Source: Hyphomicrobium_A sp044507625 (GTDB lineage Bacteria > Pseudomonadota > Alphaproteobacteria > Rhizobiales > Hyphomicrobiaceae). Taken from it: a DNA stretch of 64,000 bases. The notes under the pieces are model-generated. The model made no database searches. It was not told where the DNA came from and saw only the letters and a list, made by a program, of their open reading frames with translations. Below are positions 8,796 to 17,915 of this stretch, one piece after another. Numbering within the stretch: the first letter of the stretch is position 1; each line of letters begins with the position of its first letter. A program made the translations under genes and the position numbers. The stretch spans positions 186,001 through 250,000 of the forward strand of contig JBIQJE010000003.1 of assembly GCA_044507625.1 (NCBI GenBank), in the 5' to 3' direction.

Positions 8796-9608
8796 ATGCG
8801 CGTCACCGTGGTTATTCCAGCGCTCAACGAGGCAGGCAACATCGGCCGCCTCATCGAGGAGACGTATGCGGCGGTTCCCGTCCAGCGCCTCGCCGAGGTG
8901 ATCGTCGTCGACGACGCCAGCACCGATGCCACGCCCGCCGAGATCAAGTCCCTCATCGCTTCCGGCAAATTCCGCGGCCTGCGCTATCTGCGCCATGCCG
9001 AGCGCAGCGGCCAAAGCTGCGCCCTGCGTTCAGGCGTACTGGCGGCCACAAGCCCCATCATCGCCACCATGGACGGCGACGGACAGAACGATCCGAAGGA
9101 TATTCCGCATCTGCTCGATGCCCTCGGCACGCCCGGCGGCCAGGGCCCCGCGCTCGTCAATGGCTGGCGCAAGGACCGCAAGGATACCGGCTCTAAGCGT
9201 TGGGCATCGCGCACCGCCAATTGGATCCGCGATGCGGTCCTGAAGGATGATTGCCCCGACACCGGCTGCGGCATCAAAGTCTACTGGCGGGAAGTTTTCC
9301 TGCGGCTGCCCTTCTTCACCAGCATGCACCGCTACATGCCGGCGCTTTTCCAGACCTACGGCCATAAAGTTGCCTACGTGCCGGTGAACGACCGGCCCCG
9401 GCAGGCGGGCGTCTCGAAATACAACAACCTCAACCGCGCCCTTGTCGGCCTCTACGACCTCGTCGGCGTGAGCTGGCTGCGCAGGCGCACGAAGGTGCCG
9501 CCCATCGTCGAGCACCATCCCGAGGCGCAGACGGTGGCGGACATCGCCACGCGCCTCAAGACCGCGAACGATGACGACGCCACGCGCACGGCGTCCGAAA
9601 AAAGCTGA
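8796..9608 (+). CDS. Glycosyltransferase family 2, polyprenyl-phosphate sugar synthase-like
   Basis: 270 residues. The N-terminus (V-V-I-P-A-L-N-E-A-G-N) is the nucleotide-binding strand of GT-A enzymes; V-V-D-D-A-S-T-D and M-D-G-D-G-Q-N-D are the two acidic nucleotide-sugar motifs, and D-T-G-C-G-I-K is the acceptor-loop signature of DPM1/ArnC-like enzymes. There is no C-terminal membrane pair, so it is probably peripheral. It would load a sugar on undecaprenyl phosphate for the GT39 enzyme encoded divergently. I start at the ATG at 8796; a TTG directly before it is an unlikely start. Confidence 0.87.
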   Translation: MRVTVVIPALNEAGNIGRLIEETYAAVPVQRLAEVIVVDDASTDATPAEIKSLIASGKFRGLRYLRHAERSGQSCALRSGVLAATSPIIATMDGDGQNDPKDIPHLLDALGTPGGQGPALVNGWRKDRKDTGSKRWASRTANWIRDAVLKDDCPDTGCGIKVYWREVFLRLPFFTSMHRYMPALFQTYGHKVAYVPVNDRPRQAGVSKYNNLNRALVGLYDLVGVSWLRRRTKVPPIVEHHPEAQTVADIATRLKTANDDDATRTASEKS

Positions 9609-9646
9609 ACGGCAGTATCAGAGCATCCGCTTCGGAACGGTAACCC

Positions 9647-10012
9647 ATGGATCATCTCCACACTCTCGTCGCGATGCTCAGCCAATGGTGGGGCTCGACG
9701 CCGATAAACGAAAAGATGTGGCTCGGCGTCGGCTTCTTCGCTCAGCTCATGTTCTCCATGCGCTTCATCGTGCAATGGATCGCCAGCGAGCGCGCGCGCC
9801 GCTCCATCGTGCCGGAAACCTTCTGGTACTTCAGCCTCATCGGCGGCGCGATGCTGCTCGCCTATGCCGTCTATCGGCTCGATCCGGTCTTCATGCTGGG
9901 GCAGGCCATGGGCCTCGTGATCTACAGCCGCAACATCTACTTCATCCGTGCGCACAATAAGAAAGAAGCGGCGGACGCAGCGGCAGCAGGCGCGGCGCCC
10001 AGCGCGCAATAG
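9647..10012 (+). CDS. LAB_N domain membrane protein
   Basis: 121 residues with three hydrophobic helices and the motif block F-x-M-R-F-I-V-Q-W-I-A-S-E-R-x-x-x-S-I-V-P-E-x-F-W that defines the lipid-A-disaccharide-synthase N-terminal (LAB_N, PF07578) family. The name comes from a fusion to LpxB in some species; this protein has no LpxB catalytic part. It lies 38 bases after the GT2 gene and probably acts with it, for example in flipping or handling a lipid-linked sugar. The C-terminus is a short Ala/Lys tail. Confidence 0.85.
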   Translation: MDHLHTLVAMLSQWWGSTPINEKMWLGVGFFAQLMFSMRFIVQWIASERARRSIVPETFWYFSLIGGAMLLAYAVYRLDPVFMLGQAMGLVIYSRNIYFIRAHNKKEAADAAAAGAAPSAQ

Positions 10013-10046
10013 CGGCGGCGATCGTCGGATTCCCGCCATTTTCGCC

Positions 10047-10070
10047 CGCTGCGATCGCTCGGTCGCAGCG
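10047..10070. terminator. Hairpin between converging LAB_N and mgtC-like genes
   Basis: A 10-bp stem with one wobble pair (cgctgcgatc / ggtcgcagcg) and a GCTC loop lies between gene ends at 10012 and 10074. There is no T-run, so it is a probable rather than proven transcription stop. Confidence 0.4.
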
Positions 10071-10073
10071 GTC

Positions 10074-10562
10074 TCAGCCGCCACTGCTGTCACGCACGCT
10101 TTTTTCGGCGCCGTTCTTTGCCCGGCCTTCCATCCAACGCACCGCGGCAAGGATGACCGTAGCCAGCACCGTCGCCATCACCGCGACGATGCCGTAGCCC
10201 ACACCGCATGCCACGCCGATCGCGCCGGCGAGCCACATCCCAGCGCCCGTCGTCAGACCTTTCACATCCCTGCCCGATCGGAAGATCGCGCCGGCGGCGA
10301 GAAAGGCCACGCCTGCCGTTACGGCTTCGATCACGCGGATGGGATCGGTGCGCCCGCCTTGGTGCACCACGTCGGCATGCAGCTCCAGCGTGATGAGCGT
10401 GAACAGCGCCGCCGCAAGCGCCGTAAGCATGTGCGTGCGCAGACCGGCGGGCCGGTCCAGCCACTCCCTGTCGAAGCCGATGATCCCTCCGAGCGCGACA
10501 GCAAGCAGCATGCGGGCGGCGATGACGCCTTCGGATAGATCGGTATTCGACGGGTCGAACAT
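10074..10562 (-). CDS. MgtC/SapB family membrane protein
   Basis: 162 residues. The first half matches the MgtC/SapB core: a helix with A-R-M-L-L-A-V-A-L-G-G-I-I-G-F-D-R-E, then R-P-A-G-L-R-T-H, a hydrophobic helix, and the block T-A-G-V-A-F-L-A-A-G-A-I with T-T-G-A-G-M-W-L-A-G-A-I-G. Four to five transmembrane helices are predicted. Family members modulate Mg2+ and ATP homeostasis or F-ATPase activity in pathogens; most environmental members are uncharacterised. It lacks the extra C-terminal ACT-like domain of the longer forms. Confidence 0.88.
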   Translation of the reverse strand: MFDPSNTDLSEGVIAARMLLAVALGGIIGFDREWLDRPAGLRTHMLTALAAALFTLITLELHADVVHQGGRTDPIRVIEAVTAGVAFLAAGAIFRSGRDVKGLTTGAGMWLAGAIGVACGVGYGIVAVMATVLATVILAAVRWMEGRAKNGAEKSVRDSSGG

Positions 10563-10720
10563 GTGCGGATTACCCGTTGTAACGCGCTAGAGGATGACCG
10601 GCCGGCAACTCACAGCGCGGGTAGCCAATGCGGTTAAACGTCAATTCGAGACAAAGGTTGCGGATAGCGCCCACAGCGGGCTTCACAGCCGCGAAAATTA
10701 TGCTATAAGCCGCAAATCGA

Positions 10721-10747
10721 AGCCGCTCGGTGACGGGCGGCTTTTCT
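10721..10747 (+). terminator. Intrinsic terminator upstream of tRNA-fMet
   Basis: Stem agccgctcg / cgggcggct with one G-T wobble and a GTGA loop, followed by TTTTCTT. It precedes the tRNA by about 75 bases. A possible promoter (ttcaca, 16 nt, tataag) lies just upstream at about 10682-10709, so it may end a short transcript or insulate the tRNA. No gene is visible between 10563 and 10720. Confidence 0.6.
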
Positions 10748-10823
10748 TGTCGCCGCAGTTATGCGCGGCGGCCGCTCCCCGGATATGCTGGTTTAGCGCT
10801 TCCCAGGGAGCACGCGTTGGTGA

Positions 10824-12503
<1,680 letters not shown>

Positions 12504-12537
12504 AGCAGCACCCCTCAGGAAAGCGCATCAGTGATCG

Positions 12538-13593
12538 TCACTGTTTTGCGATGCGCCTCAGTCTAGCACGCGTCTCAGCGAGATGGGCAGCATACCGTTC
12601 ACTCGCCTGCACCGACCGCGCTTGATTGTAATGGCGCTCACCGACGTCGGGCGAAGCATGCTGAAGTATTCCCGGCGTCAAGCCAACTATTTCCGGGGCG
12701 GAGATGGCCAAGAATGTTGCGGCCGCACGACGAAAATCGTGGAGGCCCATCCGCTTGCCGAAGCGCGCGAAAACCCTAGCACGAACGATATCGTATATGC
12801 GGCCGGGTGAAAGTCGCTCTCCGCGGTAGGAAACCCATAAGCCATCATGTGCATAACCGCCAAGCAGTCGTGGGCGGACCTCTTCGAGGTAATGGCGAAA
12901 GTAGGGAACCAAAGGGTGAGGCACGCTGAACTCTTCAGCCCGCTTGCCTTTGGTATCATCTGCACCCAAGAGGAGGTTCACCCCCGCATCATTCAGCTCA
13001 ACATGGCGCGTGATGGTAAGAGCAGCGATGCTGCGTCTGCGTATGGGCCAAACGCTTAGGAGAGCCACAAGCAATCCGTCGCGGTATTGAATACCTCGCA
13101 CTTTATGTTCCGATCCGGCATGCTCCATCGCACCCTGCATCAATTCGATACCGAGATCGAGCGTGCGCCACGGAGCTACTAGAATTGGGAACCGATCCTC
13201 TGGTCTAGCGCAAGCGTTCAGACGAGATCGCGCCAACCTCAACCAGTTCCAATCGCTCGCTGGGCTGATCAGGCGCGCTGCGAAATAAAGATTGTCGACA
13301 GCAATGGCGACGGATGTAGGTCGCGTCCCACTGAGGTATTCGATGAACTGCCGCACTCGCTCACGAGTAATTCGAGCAGCGGGGGGCAACTCGAGATCGC
13401 GCCCATGCTGTGCGCGCAAAAATCCGAGCCACCTGCGGTACGCGGTCTTGATGAGCTTTCGCGTCCCCTCAGCCAAATGCGCTCCAGGACCAGCGGTTTC
13501 GCCGAAGATGTCTCCGGCGACATAGGCTGCATCGAAAGCGGCGCGATCAGCCGCCGGCCACAGATGCTCCGGAAGGTGCTTCGGAATTTTCAT
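12538..13593 (-). CDS. Tyrosine recombinase A (phage-integrase family)
   Basis: 351 residues. The N-terminal half resembles a SAM-like DNA-binding core domain; the C-terminal half has the catalytic set: Arg in W-P-I-R-R-R-S, Lys in the D-T-K-G-K beta-hairpin, H285-x-x-R288 in H-D-F-R-R, H312 and the nucleophile Y322 in R-H-Y-N-Q-A. All are present, so it should be active. Its ATG overlaps the stop of the larger recombinase gene upstream (ATGA), indicating coupled translation. Paired recombinases like this occur in Tn554-like and RIT-like elements; which type this is cannot be decided without terminal sequences. Confidence 0.9.
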   Translation of the reverse strand: MKIPKHLPEHLWPAADRAAFDAAYVAGDIFGETAGPGAHLAEGTRKLIKTAYRRWLGFLRAQHGRDLELPPAARITRERVRQFIEYLSGTRPTSVAIAVDNLYFAARLISPASDWNWLRLARSRLNACARPEDRFPILVAPWRTLDLGIELMQGAMEHAGSEHKVRGIQYRDGLLVALLSVWPIRRRSIAALTITRHVELNDAGVNLLLGADDTKGKRAEEFSVPHPLVPYFRHYLEEVRPRLLGGYAHDGLWVSYRGERLSPGRIYDIVRARVFARFGKRMGLHDFRRAAATFLAISAPEIVGLTPGILQHASPDVGERHYNQARSVQASERYAAHLAETRARLRRIAKQ

Positions 13594-15341
13594 CGCCGAC
13601 GCTTCCCATTACGACGCTTTAAGCGCAGCGCCTCGCGTTGCTTGCAAAGAAACTCGCTATAGGCGCGACTAGCGCGCCGCATCGATGAGCCCGCGTAAAT
13701 GCGCGTTGTCTTGCTCCAGGCATGGCCGAGCAACGTGCGCAAGGTTTCGAAATCTTGGGGATGCCGCTCGAGGTACGACGTCGCCGCAAAATGCCGAAAT
13801 TGATGCGGCGTCATCTTGATGCCGACGTGTGTCGCGATCGCTTCGCAGATCTGGTGCGTGAGCGTCTCCTGATGTTTGCGGATCCCACGCTGCGTTACGA
13901 ATAAATGTCCGTTCGGATTCATGCCCAATCCAGCCAAAAAGCGCCGGTACCATTGAATTCGCGCGGCGACGTCTGGTGGGAGTTGCGCCTCGATGTCGAC
14001 CCGCTTCGATTTTGTGCGGCCAGCCGGTATGTGCAGAAGGAGCGCGCCCTTATCGCCATCCGGCTCGATAAAGTTTTCCCGCCAGTGAAGTTCGATGAGG
14101 TTCTGCGATCTCAACGGAATCGCGAGCAGGATATCGATCGCAAGACCCATTTGTGCCTCGACCAAACGAGGCCACCGCCCGGACGCAACGTCTTTTTCAA
14201 CGCGAGCCTTGAGCTGCTCCGGCAGGAAGATAAGTTTCGCGCGGAGATGGTCCGATTCCAGCTGACGCAGTACGCGCTTGTTCTTCTCCGTGAGGTCGAA
14301 AGACACGGCCGGGAGTTTTGCAACGATACGCCTGAGCCTTGACAAATCTTCGTCGCTCACGCGCTCGGAGTACTTTGCCACCTGGATCAGAGTTTTGCCC
14401 ATCGCTTGAGCAAATGCATTCGGCGTAGAATGAGCACGGTTGTGATAATGGCGCAGGACGGCTCGAAACGACTCCGGGGAGACGATATCCGCCAGCGTCT
14501 TCAGTTGCCGGCCTTCCGTCTTTAGCACCGACGCCGCAAGGCGAATGTGCTCGCGCTGCTGCCGCAGTGTCGTCTCCGCGAGCGGTCGCACAGGCGCGTG
14601 CTCGCTGAAAACATCCGGAGATCGGCGCATCTCCAGATACGTCTCAACATCACGCTGAAAGTCTTCGGCGAATTGCTCGAGCTTGAAGTGCCTGGATGGC
14701 GGGCGAAACGAAATGGGGCTGAGGCTGACATCGGGCCAGCCAATTGCTACCGCCCGCGCTCGGTTCCAGTGCACAGGCACGCCACGTACGATATCGCGTG
14801 GACGGGGGTGCAGAGTACGATGCGTAACCCACTCATGAAAGGCTGCGACAGTGGCATCGTTCACAGCGCAAGGAGAAATACCACGCACTACGCAGAAGTT
14901 GCCAAACGCCGCCAGTCCATTTGCGAGGGCCTTATTTTTTGCGACGCCCCGCATCAACGGGCCCCAGTCCGGATCCTTGAGCGCCAATCCGCGTCCGGGG
15001 TCGTCAGCTACCCCAGCCATCTGAAGAGCAGCGGCTATGAGGCTGCGCATGTTCGCAAAGTGCTTCGCGCTCACACCATGCGCGGCGGGACGGATAGCGG
15101 CCAACTGGAGCCTCACAGCCGCGACATCGACCGGAAACGCAGCCGGGCTCATGTGGGCCATTTCGCAGACGCGTCTGATTGCCGACATTAGGTCGCGCTT
15201 GCGCGTAGCATGAAGTTCAGCCTCGCCTATGTGCGCAAGCAGATCTTGAAAGGTCACCACACGTGAACATTTCAGCATTTCGCGCTCCAAAAGCTCATAG
15301 GTGACAGGGCGTGACAGATGGTGACATTCGGGAATTCTCAC
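13590..15341 (-). CDS. Tyrosine recombinase B, long form
   Basis: 583 residues, about 200 longer than a simple integrase, with an extended N-terminal region of unknown role. The C-terminal catalytic domain has I-P-L-R-S-Q-N-L (Arg), T-K-S-K (Lys), H513-Q-F-R516-H, H540 in L-L-G-H-A-W and the nucleophile Y549 in R-I-Y-A-G, followed by an Arg/Lys-rich tail. It overlaps the downstream recombinase by four bases, and a helix-turn-helix protein is encoded 47 bases upstream on the same strand, so the three form a mobility operon. Confidence 0.9.
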   Translation of the reverse strand: MRIPECHHLSRPVTYELLEREMLKCSRVVTFQDLLAHIGEAELHATRKRDLMSAIRRVCEMAHMSPAAFPVDVAAVRLQLAAIRPAAHGVSAKHFANMRSLIAAALQMAGVADDPGRGLALKDPDWGPLMRGVAKNKALANGLAAFGNFCVVRGISPCAVNDATVAAFHEWVTHRTLHPRPRDIVRGVPVHWNRARAVAIGWPDVSLSPISFRPPSRHFKLEQFAEDFQRDVETYLEMRRSPDVFSEHAPVRPLAETTLRQQREHIRLAASVLKTEGRQLKTLADIVSPESFRAVLRHYHNRAHSTPNAFAQAMGKTLIQVAKYSERVSDEDLSRLRRIVAKLPAVSFDLTEKNKRVLRQLESDHLRAKLIFLPEQLKARVEKDVASGRWPRLVEAQMGLAIDILLAIPLRSQNLIELHWRENFIEPDGDKGALLLHIPAGRTKSKRVDIEAQLPPDVAARIQWYRRFLAGLGMNPNGHLFVTQRGIRKHQETLTHQICEAIATHVGIKMTPHQFRHFAATSYLERHPQDFETLRTLLGHAWSKTTRIYAGSSMRRASRAYSEFLCKQREALRLKRRNGKRRR

Positions 15342-15388
15342 ATGAAAGACCTGGAACGATTTCTCGCCCCACGCTCTCCCGACATCGC

Positions 15389-15685
15389 CTACGGCGGCCT
15401 TTTTGTGAGATCTCGCTGTCCCAAGAGCGCACCTTCCAGGTCGGCAATCGCGACACGTCGCGTGCCGCCGATTCTCGTGGATGGAAGCGCGCCGCTGCTG
15501 ATCCAGCGCCGCACCGTTCGCAGCGATATTCCAAGATGGTGCGCAACCTGAGCCGCTGAGAGATATGCCGCGACCTCGTGCTCGGAACCGCGCCGAGCTA
15601 CGTCGCGGGCCGCTCGGCGCCCGAGGATCCGCGCTAGGCGCTTGAGCTGCTCATCGGGGGGAAGTTGTCTCGTCATCCGCCCCAC
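15389..15685 (-). CDS. Excisionase-like helix-turn-helix protein
   Basis: 98 residues. Residues about 40-90 match the MerR-like helix-turn-helix-17 fold: Y-L-S-A-A-Q-V-A-H-H-L-G-I-S-L-R-T-V-R-R-W followed by G-A-L-P-S-T-R-I-G-G-T-R-R-V, the wing typical of excisionase-family DNA-binding proteins. The N-terminus is short and basic. Its position ahead of two recombinase genes supports a role as recombination directionality factor or regulator of that operon. Confidence 0.82.
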   Translation of the reverse strand: MGRMTRQLPPDEQLKRLARILGRRAARDVARRGSEHEVAAYLSAAQVAHHLGISLRTVRRWISSGALPSTRIGGTRRVAIADLEGALLGQRDLTKRPP

Positions 15686-15745
15686 CTACACCGACGAGGC
15701 CAGGTGGCAGCGAGATTGGGTAAGTTCGCGTCGAAGCAGTTCGCG

Positions 15746-16507
15746 TCAAACGTGACGCCGAGCTAACGCCTTCACGCGATCACGCCACTGCAACGGGATC
15801 TGCTCGATTTTTAACGGCCGACCCGCTGCGTCGAGAAACGAACACAGCTTGGATCCCCGGCCATATTTGAGCGTCGAGAAGGAGTCCGCCCCGGTAAGCG
15901 CCTTATAGATTCCAAGCATCGCGCTCACCCACTGATTCAAAGGCCGGTTGCCGTCGTACGTTTTGAGGCCGCGCGATTCCCCGAAATCAAACGAATCCCG
16001 TGCAGCCTGAGTAGCGCGACCACGAATGTCGATTGCAGCACGGGCCGACGCTACAATCTGAGGGAGGACAGCGATCGCCTGGATTGATCGCAAACAATCG
16101 TCCTCTGAAGCGTCCTCATACGCGAGCACGAGCGCGTCGAAGATTTCTCGATCTGCGGGACCTTCTGCGGCATCGTTCGCATCTGCCACGCCTAGGTGGC
16201 CAAGTAGGCGAGTCGCAGCCTTCGAAATCTGGAGCAGCTTCTTTCGAACGTCGGACGGCTTCGTGCTAGGCCGGCGAGGTGGACTTCCAACTTCCAGGCG
16301 GTACCAGCGAGCAGCACCCTCAAAGGCCTCAGAATGACGCTTTACTCTGGAGGGCAAGACACCCAGCGCTTCTGCAATCAGCTCGTAGTCATTGTCGGAA
16401 TACCGGCTCGCATACTTTGACGCGCGCCTTGCAATTTCTTCCCGCGAAAGTTTAGGGCTGCGCGATTTCCTCGCAGCTTTCTCCGAAAGGTTTCGCCGCT
16501 GGGGCAT
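15746..16507 (-). CDS. Uncharacterised protein with possible N-terminal helix-turn-helix
   Basis: 253 residues, not recognised. The N-terminus is basic (about 1-45); residues about 38-60 (S-D-N-D-Y-E-L-I-A-E-A-L-G-V-L-P-S-R-V) could form a helix-turn-helix. The rest is helical with no catalytic motif. It sits upstream of the excisionase-like gene on the same strand and may belong to the mobile module, since such elements often carry an accessory DNA-binding protein. Alternatively it is passenger DNA. Confidence 0.55.
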   Translation of the reverse strand: MPQRRNLSEKAARKSRSPKLSREEIARRASKYASRYSDNDYELIAEALGVLPSRVKRHSEAFEGAARWYRLEVGSPPRRPSTKPSDVRKKLLQISKAATRLLGHLGVADANDAAEGPADREIFDALVLAYEDASEDDCLRSIQAIAVLPQIVASARAAIDIRGRATQAARDSFDFGESRGLKTYDGNRPLNQWVSAMLGIYKALTGADSFSTLKYGRGSKLCSFLDAAGRPLKIEQIPLQWRDRVKALARRHV

Positions 16508-16806
16508 CAGAGTTCTCCACGCAAGATTCGATCGAAGAACCGTACGCAGGTTTGGCCGATGAGGTAGCTATCCGCGGATCGCCCGGGGCTGTAAGCGCGA
16601 TGCGAATGGTAAGTGCGCCTCACTTTTTAGCCTCATCATCCGGCATGACCAGGTCGACATGGCCGACGCCCAACCCTAGCAACCTAATGCAATGACGAAT
16701 GGAGTTGCTGAGGGCACGATCCGAGTGTTGTCCGTCTCCAAGGGCCTGCTGCGGCGCTATGCCGAAATTCCAATCAGCGCATCTTGGCCCTGTGGCTTCA
16801 AATTTC
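16508..16806. other. Intergenic stretch, no gene seen
   Basis: 299 bases between two minus-strand genes. No coding frame or clear hairpin; short degraded-looking frames only. Confidence 0.4.
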
Positions 16807-16977
16807 CTAGCACTTCGACTTTACTTTCGCTTCGGCAGTTAGACCGGCTTCAACTAACCGCCTGATCGCCTCTGCGCGCGCGGGGATTTCCGGCTGCTGA
16901 CGGCGCCATTCATCGACTTTTCGCCAAAAGGAGGTCGAGAGCCTGATCTGATAAGGGCGAACTTCATCTTCATCCAT
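16807..16977 (-). CDS. Small ribbon-helix-helix-like DNA-binding protein
   Basis: 56 residues beginning M-D-E-D-E-V-R-P-Y-Q-I-R-L. The pattern beta-strand (P-Y-Q-I-R-L-S), helix (S-F-W-R-K-V-D-E-W-R-R) and second helix (A-R-A-E-A-I-R-R-L-V-E-A-G-L) fits the CopG/MetJ-like fold seen in plasmid regulators and antitoxins. The start is placed at the ATG before the acidic leader; an earlier start would add eight residues. No toxin gene is adjacent. An AT-rich inverted repeat 60 bases upstream is a candidate operator. Confidence 0.6.
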   Translation of the reverse strand: MDEDEVRPYQIRLSTSFWRKVDEWRRQQPEIPARAEAIRRLVEAGLTAEAKVKSKC

Positions 16978-17038
16978 GTGCACACTATGGATCAGTACCA
17001 CTGACGACGGTCAATCCATCGGCAATATCAAGTAGTTA

Positions 17039-17066
17039 CGATATATCTATTGTATAATGTATATCG
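17039..17066 (+). promoter_or_regulatory. AT-rich inverted repeat with a perfect -10 box
   Basis: Arms cgatata (17039-17045) and tatatcg (17060-17066) flank a TATAAT at 17053-17058, in otherwise GC-rich DNA. It lies between the divergent ribbon-helix-helix gene and the methyltransferase gene. Its TATAAT is so close to the ATG at 17070 that the mRNA would be nearly leaderless, unless the true start is further down. Confidence 0.4.
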
Positions 17067-17069
17067 CCG

Positions 17070-17909
17070 ATGCTAGAAGTTGCGCGACCAAAACGGGCGC
17101 TCATAAATCCGATAGTCGCAGTGACACTGAAGTCAGATACAATAGACCGGGCGTGCGAAATATGCGGATCTCCGCATGCGGAACTCCTCCACGTTTCCGT
17201 GCACTGGCCTCTCGTCCAGTGCAACCAGTGCAGCTTCGTCTATCTGCAAAAGGTACCGACGTACGCGGCCCTCGCCGCCAATTTCCCATGGGAAGTGACC
17301 TTCGCATCCGAAAAGCAGCGGCGCGCAAAATCGCGCTTCGGCTGGCTGGACGCAGCAACGCGGTGGCGCACCTACCCCGGCCAAGTCCTCGACCGGCATC
17401 GGAGCAGGCATGTACTTGGCCTCACCGGTAACGTCCTTGACGTTGGCTGCGGCGGTGCCTGCCGCGTGCCGGCTGGCCCAACGCCCTTTGGTATTGAAAT
17501 CAGCGCCGCATTAGCCTCCCAGGCGGCACGGGCATTTGCTACCCGTGGCGGCAGCGTCGTTCATGCCAGCGCGGTGGAGGGGATCGATACTTTTGCTGAC
17601 GCCTTCTTCTCGGCAATTCTCATGCGCTCGTATTTGGAGCATGAGGCCCAGCCCCGGCTTGCGCTGCAGAAGGCGTTCCGCAAGCTGACACCAGCAGGCA
17701 AAGTGTTCGTGCGCGTGCCGGACTACGGATCTATCAATCGTCGCGTCTCGGGGAAACGTTGGTGTGGCTTTCGTTTCCCCGACCACGTGAACTATTTCAC
17801 AGGGCGCTCTCTGCGTCGGCTCGCTGAAGACACCGGCTTCACCTACAGGCGGATCAATTGGCTATCGCCATTTGACGACAACATCATTGCGATCCTGACC
17901 CGACGTTGA
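17070..17909 (+). CDS. SAM-dependent methyltransferase with N-terminal zinc ribbon
   Basis: 279 residues. An N-terminal zinc ribbon (C-E-I-C-G ... Q-C-N-Q-C, about 29-55) precedes a class I methyltransferase domain whose SAM loop is V-L-D-V-G-C-G-G. This arrangement is shared with sugar C-methyltransferases and similar enzymes that act on small molecules, and the C-terminal part resembles the Methyltransf_23 group. The substrate is not evident. It ends six bases from the converging Rieske-FAD gene. A GTG in the same frame about 16 codons in could be an alternative start. Confidence 0.78.
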   Translation: MLEVARPKRALINPIVAVTLKSDTIDRACEICGSPHAELLHVSVHWPLVQCNQCSFVYLQKVPTYAALAANFPWEVTFASEKQRRAKSRFGWLDAATRWRTYPGQVLDRHRSRHVLGLTGNVLDVGCGGACRVPAGPTPFGIEISAALASQAARAFATRGGSVVHASAVEGIDTFADAFFSAILMRSYLEHEAQPRLALQKAFRKLTPAGKVFVRVPDYGSINRRVSGKRWCGFRFPDHVNYFTGRSLRRLAEDTGFTYRRINWLSPFDDNIIAILTRR

Positions 17910-17915
17910 TGGCGG

